The notes under the pieces: generated by a model
Seen by the model: the letters and a program-made list of their open reading frames with translations, nothing else
What the model was told of the DNA's origin: nothing
The model's database searches: none
Source: Gammaproteobacteria bacterium
GTDB taxonomy: Bacteria; Pseudomonadota; Gammaproteobacteria; Pseudomonadales; Azotimanducaceae
Direction: 5' to 3'
Length of the DNA: 34,083 nucleotides
Assembly (NCBI GenBank): GCA_018665025.1
Contig: JABJED010000048.1
Coordinates: 1-34,083, forward strand
Program-made: the position numbers and the translations under genes
Shown here: piece by piece, positions 17,657 through 25,506 of the stretch
How the letters are laid out: each line of letters opens with the position of its first letter
How positions within the stretch are numbered: position 1 is the first letter of the stretch

Positions 17657-18796
17657 ATGAAAAGAGTGATGCAGATGTGGCAAGCGGGATTGTCGCTGCT
17701 GCTATGTAGCAACGTTGCGTTGGCCGATTGGACTACGCTGAACATGAGACAAGGTGTTACGGAGATTAGTCGACGAGTCTATGACCTGCACATGCTTATC
17801 TTTTATATTTGTTGTGGAATAGGAGTATTGGTGTTCGGTGTCATGATTATCTCGATGCTGATGCATCGGAAATCTCTTGGTGTGACACCAGCGACCTTTC
17901 ACGAGGATACACGGGTAGAAGTAGCCTGGACGGTTATTCCAATCATTATTCTGTTGGTTATCGCGGTACCCGCCACCAGTACCCTGAGGGATATGTATGA
18001 ATCAGCGGATTCTGATCTTGATATCGAAGTTCGCGGCTATCAGTGGAAGTGGCAATACACTTATCTGAATGATGATCCTGCCAAGGAAATTCAATTCATG
18101 AGTGCCCTTAAAACACCACAGAATGAAATCCAGAACCTGGAAGCAAAGGGTGAGCACTATTTGCTGGATGTTGATAACCCGCTGGTGATTCCGATCAATA
18201 AGCGTATCCGGTTCCTCGTCACATCGCAGGATACGATCCACGCCTTCTGGGTACCTGACTTCGCAGTGAAGCGGGATGCTATTCCCGGATTTGTTCACGA
18301 ATCCTGGGCCGTTGTTGAAGAGCCTGGTGTATACCGCGGTCAATGTGCAGAGCTGTGCGGTAAAGACCATGGCTTCATGCCGATCGTTGTTCATGCCGTT
18401 GAACAGGCAGATTATGATCTTTGGGTAGCTGAAAAGCAGGCAGAAGCAGAAGAGGTCTTCAACACCGTCGGCAAGACCTGGACCAAAGATGAGCTGATGA
18501 TCAAGGGTGAAGAAGTTTACCTGCAGCATTGTGCCGCGTGTCACCAGTCAAATGGCCAGGGCATTCCACCAGCATTTCCTTCGCTGGTTGGCCAGGGCAT
18601 TGCTGTCGGGCCAATGAGTGATCACATTGACATTCTGTTGAATGGACAAGCAGGAACCGCAATGCAGGCATTTGGTCAGCAACTGAACCCAGCAGAAATC
18701 GCGGCTGTAATTACCTACGAACGTAATGCCTGGGGCAATGACATGAACGATATGGTTCAGCCAAAAGAGATCAACACCATGATGGCAAGTGAATAG
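17657..18796 (+). CDS. coxB: Cytochrome c oxidase subunit II with C-terminal cytochrome c domain
   Basis: Subunit II accepts electrons from cytochrome c and passes them through the CuA centre to heme a. The 379-residue protein has a signal peptide (about 1-23, ending ALA-D), two membrane helices (about 46-68 and 90-108) and a periplasmic cupredoxin domain. CuA ligands are H195, C230, E232, C234, H238 and M241 (GQCAELCGKDHGFMPI). A fused cytochrome c domain follows, with CAACH at 292-296 and probable axial M336, so this is a caa3-like fusion as in Pseudomonas. The ATG at 17657, with GGAG 8 bases upstream, starts the signal peptide; an in-frame TTG at 17555 is rejected because it lies near the predicted transcription start. 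Confidence 0.96.
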   Translation: MKRVMQMWQAGLSLLLCSNVALADWTTLNMRQGVTEISRRVYDLHMLIFYICCGIGVLVFGVMIISMLMHRKSLGVTPATFHEDTRVEVAWTVIPIIILLVIAVPATSTLRDMYESADSDLDIEVRGYQWKWQYTYLNDDPAKEIQFMSALKTPQNEIQNLEAKGEHYLLDVDNPLVIPINKRIRFLVTSQDTIHAFWVPDFAVKRDAIPGFVHESWAVVEEPGVYRGQCAELCGKDHGFMPIVVHAVEQADYDLWVAEKQAEAEEVFNTVGKTWTKDELMIKGEEVYLQHCAACHQSNGQGIPPAFPSLVGQGIAVGPMSDHIDILLNGQAGTAMQAFGQQLNPAEIAAVITYERNAWGNDMNDMVQPKEINTMMASE

Positions 18797-18805
18797 GAGA
18801 TACCG

Positions 18806-20407
18806 ATGAGTGCTGTTATAGAAGAACTTCATCACGACGGCCATCACCATGGTCCTGATAAGGGCATCATGCGTTGGGTTTTTACGACTAACCACAAAGA
18901 TATTGGTACGCTTTATTTGTGGTTCAGTTTTCTAATGTTTCTTACCGGGGGTGTACTTGCGCTCGGTATTCGGGCTGAACTATTTCAGCCGGGTCTGCAA
19001 ATCGTTCAGCCGGAACTATTTAACCAGCTGACTACAATGCACGGTCTGATTATGGTGTTCGGTGCTGTCATGCCTGCGTTCGTTGGCTTGGCAAACTGGC
19101 TGATACCCATGATGATCGGTGCGCCGGATATGGCGTTACCCAGAATGAACAACTATAGCTTCTGGATTCTTCCGTTTGCTTTTGGCATGTTGCTTTCTAC
19201 CTTTTTTATGGACGGTGGTGCACCAAATTACGGATGGACTTTTTACGCGCCGTTGTCTACTGACTACGCACCGCCTAGCGTAACCTTCTTTATCTTCGCG
19301 GTTCACATGATGGGCATTTCATCGATCATGGGATCGATTAATGTGGTTGTCACTATTCTCAATATGCGGGCCCCGGGCATGACTCTGATGAAGATGCCGC
19401 TGTTTGTCTGGACCTGGTTCATCACAGCCTATCTGCTTATTGCAGTAATGCCGGTACTGGCGGGTGTGGTAACGATGATGTTAATGGACATTCACTTTGG
19501 CACCGCGTTTTTTAACGCCGGTGGTGGTGGTGACCCGGTATTGTTCCAGCATGTATTCTGGTTCTTTGGGCACCCAGAAGTTTATATCATGATCCTCCCG
19601 GCGTTTGGTGTTGTGTCTGCAATCATTCCGACGTTTGCGCGCAAACGCCTGTTCGGTTACGACTCTATGGTTTATGCAACGGCGTCGATTGCCTTCTTGT
19701 CTTTCATCGTATGGGCACACCACATGTTTACTGTTGGGATTCCTCTTGCGGGTGAACTCTACTTTATGTATGCAACCATGCTGATCGCTGTGCCCACGGG
19801 TGTGAAAGTGTTCAACTGGGTAGCGACCATGTGGCAAGGAGCGATGACTTTTGAAACGCCAATGTTGTTTGCGATTGCGTTTGTCATTCTGTTTACCATC
19901 GGGGGTCTCTCTGGCTTGATGCTCGCGATTGTTCCGGCTGACTTCCAGTATCACGATACCTACTTTGTCGTGGCGCACTTTCACTATGTCCTGGTGCCTG
20001 GTTCGATTTTCTCCATTATGGCTGCGGTCTATTACTGGATCCCTAAATGGACTGGAAACATGTATGACGAAACGCTGGGTAAGACACACTTCTGGCTTTC
20101 TTTCATCGGTGTGAACGTTACGTTTTTCCCGCAGCACTTTATTGGCCTGGCTGGAATGCCTAGAAGAATCCCGGACTATGCCCTTCAGTTTGCCGACTGG
20201 AATATGGTGTCAAGTTGCGGTGCCTTCCTGTTTGGATTTAGCCAATTACTGTTCCTGTTCATTGTCATCAAGTGTATTCGTGGCGGCAAGAAAGCAACTG
20301 ACCAGGTATGGGAAGGTGCTCATGGTCTGGAGTGGACGATTCCATCTCCGGCGCCGTATCACACCTTCACGACGCCGCCGACCAGTATGAAAGAAGCGCA
20401 CGGTTAG
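18806..20407 (+). CDS. coxA: Cytochrome c oxidase subunit I
   Basis: This is the catalytic subunit of the proton-pumping heme-copper oxidase. It is 533 residues with about 12 membrane helices. Heme a ligands are H79 (TMHG) and H393; heme a3 ligand is H391 (HFHYV); CuB ligands are H256, H305 and H306, with Y260 in GHPEVY as the His-Tyr crosslink. E258 in that motif and D108 in GAPDMALPRMNN indicate an A1-type D channel, and K334 lies in the K channel region. The extreme N terminus is rich in histidine (HHDGHHHG, 9-16), which is not part of the core fold. AGGAG precedes the ATG, 9 bases after coxB. Confidence 0.98.
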   Translation: MSAVIEELHHDGHHHGPDKGIMRWVFTTNHKDIGTLYLWFSFLMFLTGGVLALGIRAELFQPGLQIVQPELFNQLTTMHGLIMVFGAVMPAFVGLANWLIPMMIGAPDMALPRMNNYSFWILPFAFGMLLSTFFMDGGAPNYGWTFYAPLSTDYAPPSVTFFIFAVHMMGISSIMGSINVVVTILNMRAPGMTLMKMPLFVWTWFITAYLLIAVMPVLAGVVTMMLMDIHFGTAFFNAGGGGDPVLFQHVFWFFGHPEVYIMILPAFGVVSAIIPTFARKRLFGYDSMVYATASIAFLSFIVWAHHMFTVGIPLAGELYFMYATMLIAVPTGVKVFNWVATMWQGAMTFETPMLFAIAFVILFTIGGLSGLMLAIVPADFQYHDTYFVVAHFHYVLVPGSIFSIMAAVYYWIPKWTGNMYDETLGKTHFWLSFIGVNVTFFPQHFIGLAGMPRRIPDYALQFADWNMVSSCGAFLFGFSQLLFLFIVIKCIRGGKKATDQVWEGAHGLEWTIPSPAPYHTFTTPPTSMKEAHG

Positions 20408-20419
20408 GTTACGACAGAG

Positions 20420-20965
20420 ATGAGCGGTAAAACTGCAGCCAGCAAAACTATCAGGCAACTTATTTTTGTTGTTGTGGGGATGTTTGGCTTTGGTTTTGCG
20501 ATGGTTCCGCTCTACGACGTATTGTGCGACGTTACTGGTTTTAATGGCAAGACTGCAGGTAAGTACACAGCGACAGAAGTACAGGATGTTCGTGAAGACA
20601 GGCTGGTAACTATTCAGTTTCTGGCGAGTAACAATGCGAACATGCCGTGGGAATTCAGGCCTAAGGTGAGAACGATGAAAGTTCACCCGGGTAAGCTGAA
20701 TACAGCGGAGTTTTATGCGCGCAATGTTACCGGTGAAACGATGGTGGCTCAGGCGGTACCTAGTGTAACCCCTTTCCACGCTGCAGAGTTTTTGCATAAG
20801 ACCGAATGTTTCTGTTTTGAACAGCAACAATTGGAGGCGCGTGAAGACCTGGACATGCCGCTCAGATTTATTATTGACAGCCAAATACCGGAGGATGTGA
20901 AGACTCTGACATTGTCTTACACCCTCTATGATGTAACAGAACAAATTGGGTTAGCGACAAACTAA
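20420..20965 (+). CDS. ctaG: Cytochrome c oxidase assembly protein CtaG/Cox11 (CuB chaperone)
   Basis: CtaG/Cox11 is a membrane-anchored periplasmic chaperone that delivers copper to the CuB site of subunit I. The 181-residue protein has one N-terminal transmembrane helix (about 12-30). The periplasmic immunoglobulin-like domain follows, including PLYDVLCDVTGFNGKT with C36, and the copper-binding CFCF motif (C130 and C132) in KTECFCFEQQQL. The C terminus IPEDVKTLTLSYTLYDV is typical. It sits between coxA and coxC as in most proteobacterial cox operons, 12 bases after coxA. The ribosome binding site is weak (GAGA). Confidence 0.95.
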   Translation: MSGKTAASKTIRQLIFVVVGMFGFGFAMVPLYDVLCDVTGFNGKTAGKYTATEVQDVREDRLVTIQFLASNNANMPWEFRPKVRTMKVHPGKLNTAEFYARNVTGETMVAQAVPSVTPFHAAEFLHKTECFCFEQQQLEAREDLDMPLRFIIDSQIPEDVKTLTLSYTLYDVTEQIGLATN

Positions 20966-20991
20966 CCAACAAGTTTTATCAGGAGAAATAT

Positions 20992-21894
20992 ATGTCTGCC
21001 CAAGATGCTTACGAAGAGTACTACGTACCTCATAACAGTAAGCTGCCGATTTTTGCTTCCTTCGGAATCTTCTTGACGCTCTATGGCATGGGTAACATGT
21101 TTAATGAGATGAAGGCCGGTGTTGATAGCAGTTTCGGCGAGCTGGTGTTCATGACGGGTAGCCTGGTGATGGGAGGAACCCTGTTCGCCTGGTTCAGCGT
21201 TGTCATCAAAGAGAATCAGGAGAAGCTTTATAGCAACCAGATGAACAGATCATTCGTCTGGGGAATGAGCTGGTTCATATTCTCGGAAGTGATGTTTTTT
21301 GCAGCTTTCTTTGGTGCACTCTTTTACGTAAGAGTCTTTGTTGTTGACTGGATTGGCGGTGTGGGTGAGAGAGGCCCTTCAAACATGCTCTGGCCGGAAT
21401 ACCAGCCTCACTGGCCTATGCTTAATACGCCGGATCCGATCCGATTCCCGGGTGCAGCGGATTTTGTTCACTGGTGGCCGTTGCCGTTTGTCAATACGGC
21501 CTTGCTGCTGACATCGAGCGTTACGGTGACTATTGCGCACCATGGCATCAATGAGGGTAACCGCAAGAAGCTGGTCACCTGGTTGGGCTTTACGGTTCTT
21601 CTGGGTCTGATTTTCCTTTGTGTTCAGGCCTACGAGTACTATCACGCCTACACTGATCTTGGACTGACACTGAACGCGGGTATATTTGGCACCACTTTCT
21701 TCATGCTCACGGGATTCCACGGCGCTCACGTCACCCTGGGCACGTTCATGTTGGCCGTAATGTTCTTCAGAGCCCTAAAGGGCCACTTCAGTAAAGAAGA
21801 TTGCTTTGGGTTTGAGGCTGCGGTTTGGTATTGGCACTTTGTAGACGTTGTCTGGGTGGGTTTATTTTTGTTCGTTTATATTCTTGGAACTTAA
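20992..21894 (+). CDS. coxC: Cytochrome c oxidase subunit III
   Basis: Subunit III stabilises the catalytic core and the D-channel proton uptake. The 300-residue protein begins MSAQDAYEEYYVPHNSKLPI and has about seven membrane helices. Conserved stretches are WGMSWFIFSEVMFFAAFFGA, with the lipid-pocket glutamate, TSSVTVTIAHHGI, YEYYHAYTDLGLTLNAGIFG and the C-terminal WYWHFVDVVWVGLFLFVYI. AGGAG lies about 7 bases before the ATG. It is followed at once by a strong intrinsic terminator (21918-21941), so the promoter-proximal cox transcript probably ends here. Confidence 0.97.
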   Translation: MSAQDAYEEYYVPHNSKLPIFASFGIFLTLYGMGNMFNEMKAGVDSSFGELVFMTGSLVMGGTLFAWFSVVIKENQEKLYSNQMNRSFVWGMSWFIFSEVMFFAAFFGALFYVRVFVVDWIGGVGERGPSNMLWPEYQPHWPMLNTPDPIRFPGAADFVHWWPLPFVNTALLLTSSVTVTIAHHGINEGNRKKLVTWLGFTVLLGLIFLCVQAYEYYHAYTDLGLTLNAGIFGTTFFMLTGFHGAHVTLGTFMLAVMFFRALKGHFSKEDCFGFEAAVWYWHFVDVVWVGLFLFVYILGT

Positions 21895-21917
21895 ACGTTC
21901 GAATGGGTTTTAGAAAT

Positions 21918-21941
21918 GCCCCGGCCTTCTGGGGCTTTTTT
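21918..21941 (+). terminator. Intrinsic terminator after coxC
   Basis: GCCCC (21918-21922) pairs with GGGGC (21931-21935) around an 8-base loop, followed by TTTTTT. The AAAT before the stem can extend pairing into the T run. It lies 24 bases after the coxC stop. Confidence 0.85.
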
Positions 21942-21954
21942 ATGGTCTGTTTTC

Positions 21955-22139
21955 TATGGCCGTCTACTAATCAGGATTATCCCGCAAACCTTGAACAGGT
22001 CCGATATTAGTAGTGCCAAGTAACGCTGAAGGCTCCCCTCACAGCTCAAAATTGCGGAACAGCCCTGAGCGTTACTTGGTTCAATGTTGTTGGGACCTGT
22101 TGAGGATTGTGGGGTAAATCTGGTTAGTAGACGACCATA
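21955..22139. mobile_element. 185-bp imperfect palindromic element, possible MITE-like sequence
   Basis: Two arms of about 80 bases (21955-22034 and 22061-22139) are inverted copies separated by 26 bases. Perfectly paired blocks include CGTCTACTAA, AACAGGTCC and CCAAGTAACGCT, alternating with mismatches, one single-base indel and one diverged patch (about 22000-22012). By eye roughly 70 percent of positions pair. The outermost bases are TATGG and CCATA, so the element proper may be flanked by TA dinucleotides. It fills the gap between the coxC terminator and the stop codon of the convergent DUF2909 gene, ending one base before that stop. It encodes no protein. It could be a non-autonomous transposable element or a large transcribed hairpin. 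Confidence 0.7.
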
Positions 22140-22140
22140 A

Positions 22141-22359
22141 CTAGTAGCTCAGCCAGGGCGCGGAGGCGCCGAGTTGGCCCGTGATCAATCCGACGGCGAC
22201 AACGGCGAGTAGTGCCACTGCAAGTATCACTCGGACAGTGAGGTATTTGACGGTTTTACCGGAACTGTCGGTTTGGTCTTTCAGCAGCGCTCTAAGGGCG
22301 GCACCAAGCGCCACGATATTTGCGATGAAGAGTATGATGACGATAATTTTAAAAACCAT
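22141..22359 (-). CDS. Twin-transmembrane protein, DUF2909 family
   Basis: This 72-residue inner-membrane protein has two hydrophobic helices, about 4-25 and 42-62, joined by a short charged loop (LLKDQTDSSGKTVKY). The DUF2909 family is found in cox clusters of gammaproteobacteria between coxC and SURF1 and is usually encoded on the opposite strand, as here. A role in oxidase assembly is suggested by context only. It is divergent from the SURF1 gene with 75 bases between starts, and its TAG stop lies directly beside the palindromic element. Confidence 0.8.
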   Translation of the reverse strand: MVFKIIVIILFIANIVALGAALRALLKDQTDSSGKTVKYLTVRVILAVALLAVVAVGLITGQLGASAPWLSY

Positions 22360-22434
22360 GGTGCTTGCCTTGAAACCTGACAGAGGAGTATACGTTCCGA
22401 ACCCTGGAAATTGTGTACAAATGAAGGAAGTAGT

Positions 22435-23151
22435 GTGAAGCGAGCGTTCAGGTTTAACTGGAGGGTGACGGTTTTTTCGGTTCTGTGCCTCGCTGGCTTT
22501 GTGCGCCTGGGTATTTGGCAGCTCGAACGGGAAGTCGAGAAGCGGGAGCTACTGGCACAGAAGGCGTATCGAGTGTCTCTTCCGTCGTTAGAGGCCGCAA
22601 ACTTACTTGAAGAAGGTGATTTGGAAGGTCTGCCCGTTCGGCTAGTGGGTGAGTACCATGAACCCGTTCTACTGCTGGATAACAAGGTGTTGAAGGGTAA
22701 AGTTGGCTTTGAGGCACACCAGTTATTCCGCGACGATACAGGACTGCTCTTCCTTGTTAACCGGGGTTTTGTCCCAATGGGTCGGACCCGCGAAGTCCAG
22801 CCCAAATTTCCCGAAGTGCACCATGAGCCTGCTGATATTAGGGGCAGAATTTACCAGCCTGGCAAACAGATCTTGCTGCTGAACGATCAGAACCCACTGA
22901 CGACTGAATTTCCGATTATTGTGCAACAAATCGATGTTGAAAAAATGAATGTTGCTGTGGGTAAGCGGATATATCCGTTTGTGATCAGGTTAGAGGCAGG
23001 TCAGCTTGGTGCGCTGCCGCGACACTGGCCCGGTACGGTGATGTCCCCGGAGACGCACAGGGGCTACGCGATTCAATGGTTTTCTATGGCGCTGGCGGTT
23101 TTGATCGCCTGGCTGTTTTTTAGTTTTAGTAAGGACTTATCTCGTGAATGA
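22435..23151 (+). CDS. SURF1/Shy1 family cytochrome oxidase assembly protein
   Basis: SURF1 proteins help insert heme a into cytochrome oxidase subunit I. The 238-residue protein has two terminal membrane helices (about 11-26 and 212-232) enclosing a periplasmic domain. The signatures are GFVRLGIWQLEREVEKREL near the N terminus, VNRGFVPMGR in the middle and PETHRGYAIQWFSMALAVLI near the C terminus. The start is taken as GTG at 22435, preceded by AGGAAG; an upstream in-frame TTG at 22411 would add eight residues. Its stop overlaps the next gene by 8 bases. Confidence 0.92.
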   Translation: MKRAFRFNWRVTVFSVLCLAGFVRLGIWQLEREVEKRELLAQKAYRVSLPSLEAANLLEEGDLEGLPVRLVGEYHEPVLLLDNKVLKGKVGFEAHQLFRDDTGLLFLVNRGFVPMGRTREVQPKFPEVHHEPADIRGRIYQPGKQILLLNDQNPLTTEFPIIVQQIDVEKMNVAVGKRIYPFVIRLEAGQLGALPRHWPGTVMSPETHRGYAIQWFSMALAVLIAWLFFSFSKDLSRE

Positions 23152-23728
23152 ACCTGAACAGGACTCTTCTTCAGACGCGCCATCGGGAAAATTGATGGCC
23201 AGCAGAAAGCGATTCATCGCGTTGTTACTGATCGCATTTGTTCCAATGTTCATTGCCTATGCTGCATTTTTCCACTTTCCCGACTGGGCGCCGACCGGGA
23301 CAACGAACCAGGGTGAGCTGGTCACGCCATCGGTAGATGGCACGACCATGAGTGAAGAACTCGCCAATTTCAGTACCTGGGTATTGATCCAGCCGATAGA
23401 AGGTGGTTGTGGCGATCAATGTCGAGAAATGTTGTATCTGTCAAGGCAGGTAGTCACCGGGTTGGGTAAAGATGCAAACCGTGTTCAGCGGGTGGTGTTG
23501 ATTTCGACTGATACAGCAGAGCTTATGGAACACCTCGGTGTTGAGCATCCGGACGTTAAGGTGGTCACTGGCATGACCACCATCAAGCGTGTTGCTACCG
23601 GTGACGGCCCGGTCTTGCTGCTAATGGACCCTAACCACAATGTCATGATGCTTTACAGTCTGGACAAGGCCGGTAAGCCCATGTTGCGGGACTTGAAGCA
23701 TCTCCTGAAAATCTCCAATATCGGCTGA
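23144..23728 (+). CDS. Membrane-anchored Sco-like protein of the cox cluster
   Basis: This 194-residue protein has one N-terminal membrane helix (about 24-43) and a periplasmic domain that looks thioredoxin-like. A CxxxC pair (C89 and C93 in GGCGDQCREMLYLSRQ) lies where Sco proteins carry their copper-binding CxxxC, but the following proline is absent. The C-terminal LLLMDPNHNVMMLYS has the strand pattern of this fold. A similar uncharacterised protein follows SURF1 in Pseudomonas. A role as thiol-disulfide reductase or copper chaperone for CuA or CuB is inferred. The GTG start has AAGGA 8 bases upstream and overlaps the SURF1 stop. Confidence 0.83.
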   Translation: MNEPEQDSSSDAPSGKLMASRKRFIALLLIAFVPMFIAYAAFFHFPDWAPTGTTNQGELVTPSVDGTTMSEELANFSTWVLIQPIEGGCGDQCREMLYLSRQVVTGLGKDANRVQRVVLISTDTAELMEHLGVEHPDVKVVTGMTTIKRVATGDGPVLLLMDPNHNVMMLYSLDKAGKPMLRDLKHLLKISNIG

Positions 23729-23805
23729 GAGAATCTTCTGGTTTTAATGGTCGCGTATCTCGGGCTAGCACCTGCGGGATTTTCTCGGGTGCTATTGAGA
23801 TTGGG

Positions 23806-23840
23806 CCAAATCGCCTTAAGTGCGATTTGGGGTCTCTTTT
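23806..23840 (+). terminator. Probable intrinsic terminator before ctaB
   Basis: CCAAATCGC (23806-23814) and GCGATTTGG (23822-23830) form a perfect 9-bp stem with a 7-base loop, followed by GGTCTCTTTTCC. The T run is short and delayed, so efficiency is uncertain. It splits the assembly genes into SURF1-Sco-like and ctaB-sco units, in the 170-base gap where ctaA is usually found. Confidence 0.6.
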
Positions 23841-23898
23841 CCATGCAAATGGGCCGTAATTTCGGTAAAATTAGCGGTCAATTTGCGACATCCTGACC

Positions 23899-24807
23899 AT
23901 GACTGATATCACCCAAACAATATTGCAGGCTCCATCCTGGCGAGACTACCTGGAGATGTGTAAACCCCGGGTCGTCCTGTTGATGTTGCTTTGCACGTTG
24001 GTCGGAATGTTCCTGGCAACCAATGAAATGGTGCCACTCGATGTGATTGTGTTTGGCAGCCTTGGTGTGGCGCTAGTTGCGAGTTCTGCTGCTGCGCTTA
24101 ATCATCTTGTTGATGCCAATATCGACGCGAAAATGGCCAGAACCCGGAATCGTCCTCTTGCCCAGGGACGGGTCACCAACATGCAAGGTGCCGTTTTTGT
24201 GGGTGTTACTGGTATTGCGGGTATTGGCATCCTTGCTGTGCTGATTAATCCGCTGACAGCTTGGCTTAACCTTGCTTCGTGGCTCGGTTATGGTGTTGTT
24301 TACACCATGTACCTGAAACGCGCGACACCCCAGAATATTGTTATAGGCGGTCTGTTTGGCGCGGCTCCCCCATTGTTCGGTTGGACAGCTGTGACAGGCA
24401 GTGTTGATGGTGGTGGGTTATTGCTGGTTCTGATTATATTTGCCTGGACGCCGCCGCATTTCTGGGCTCTGGCGATTGACCGCATGGAAGAATATCGGGA
24501 TGTCGATATTCCCATGTTGCCGGTAACGCATGGCGCGCACTACACCAAGGTACATATCCTGCTCTATACGATCATCATGGTCATTACGTCGGTGCTCCCG
24601 TTCGTTATCGGGATGAGCAATATCCTTTACTTGTTAACGGCGTTGGCCCTCGGTGCGGGCTTTATGTACTGGGCGTTGGTCATGTTGTTAACGGATGACG
24701 AAAAAGCACCGATGGAGACATTCCGGTATTCGATCTTTTACCTGATGGCAATATTTGTTGCACTCCTGGTAGATCATTACCTCTTCCCCGTCACTTATAC
24801 AGCCTAG
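23899..24807 (+). CDS. ctaB: Protoheme IX farnesyltransferase (heme O synthase)
   Basis: CtaB/CyoE transfers a farnesyl group to heme B, giving heme O, the precursor of heme A. The 302-residue UbiA-family membrane protein has about nine helices. The first aspartate-rich motif is NHLVDANIDAKMARTRNRPL; the second conserved loop is DRMEEYRDVDIPMLPVTHG; and GLFGAAPPLFGWTAVTG and FAWTPPHFWALAI are typical. It is followed by sco after 18 bases. The heme A synthase that would use its product (CtaA/Cox15) is not encoded in the window. Confidence 0.96.
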   Translation: MTDITQTILQAPSWRDYLEMCKPRVVLLMLLCTLVGMFLATNEMVPLDVIVFGSLGVALVASSAAALNHLVDANIDAKMARTRNRPLAQGRVTNMQGAVFVGVTGIAGIGILAVLINPLTAWLNLASWLGYGVVYTMYLKRATPQNIVIGGLFGAAPPLFGWTAVTGSVDGGGLLLVLIIFAWTPPHFWALAIDRMEEYRDVDIPMLPVTHGAHYTKVHILLYTIIMVITSVLPFVIGMSNILYLLTALALGAGFMYWALVMLLTDDEKAPMETFRYSIFYLMAIFVALLVDHYLFPVTYTA

Positions 24808-24825
24808 AACGAGCTACCTAACGAT

Positions 24826-25443
24826 ATGGAACCTGGCGTCAGGAACACACTGCTTGGCATAGCTGCCTTTATTTCAGTCATCCTGGGACTAATGCTCGCG
24901 AGCATCATAATCCCAAGACCCATGAGCGCCGAAGACGCCGCAAAGCTTGGATACTATCGATTTGATGAACCCCGACTGATCTCCGGGTTCGTCATGACTG
25001 ACCACCTGGGGCGCCGTGCTGAGTTATCCAATTTGAAAGGAGGTTGGTCTTTACTCTTTTTTGGGTTCACCACGTGCCCTGATGTTTGCCCAACCACTTT
25101 AAGCGTACTAAATGACGCCATTAGCGCTCTTGATGATCCTCCAGCCGTTGTGATGGTGAGTGTCGACCCGGACCGCGATACACCGGAGCGGCTCGCGCAA
25201 TACGTCCCGGCCTTTAACCCCAATTTCATCGGCTATACCGGTACATTTGAAGAAACCGTAAAGCTCGCGGCGCAATTGAATATTGCCTTCGGGAAAGTGC
25301 CCGGCCTTGTGCCAGGGTCTTATCTTGTTGATCATTCGGCGTCTCTGGTTCTGATAGATCCAGACGGTCGGTATGCCGGGTTTATTAAAGCGCCGCACAA
25401 TTCTTCTAACATACAACGAGTCATTCGGGACCTGTCATTCTAG
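24826..25443 (+). CDS. Sco1/SenC copper chaperone
   Basis: Sco proteins mature the CuA site of cytochrome oxidase subunit II. The 205-residue protein has an N-terminal membrane anchor (about 7-29) and a thioredoxin-like periplasmic domain. The copper ligands are visible as C84 and C88 in FTTCPDVCPTTL and H170 in YLVDHSASLVLIDPDG; the DPDRDTPERLAQYV segment is typical. All three ligands are intact, so it should bind copper. It closes the cox cluster, 18 bases after ctaB and 63 bases before egtB. Confidence 0.95.
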   Translation: MEPGVRNTLLGIAAFISVILGLMLASIIIPRPMSAEDAAKLGYYRFDEPRLISGFVMTDHLGRRAELSNLKGGWSLLFFGFTTCPDVCPTTLSVLNDAISALDDPPAVVMVSVDPDRDTPERLAQYVPAFNPNFIGYTGTFEETVKLAAQLNIAFGKVPGLVPGSYLVDHSASLVLIDPDGRYAGFIKAPHNSSNIQRVIRDLSF

Positions 25444-25506
25444 CTTGCGCCATAATCGATTCGTTGGCGGAATAACCATTATTTCGCGGTACAGTTTTAA
25501 AACCAC

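Noticed and set aside
19481-20137. 218-codon minus-strand frame opposite coxA, and a 232-codon frame at 20246-20944 opposite ctaG
   Set aside because: Both are antisense to clearly real genes, are rich in residues typical of shadow frames, and have no domain or ribosome binding site.
23747-23896. 49-codon plus-strand reading frame ending two bases before ctaB (MVAYLGLAPAGFSRVLLRLG and onward)
   Set aside because: It contains the terminator hairpin, has no clear ribosome binding site and no recognisable family; probably chance. It does not resemble CtaA.
24807-24820. Shared TAGAACGAGCT at gene ends (after the LysM gene near 12134 and after ctaB near 24806)
   Set aside because: Only eleven bases, two copies, and both just after gene ends; not enough to call a repeat family.
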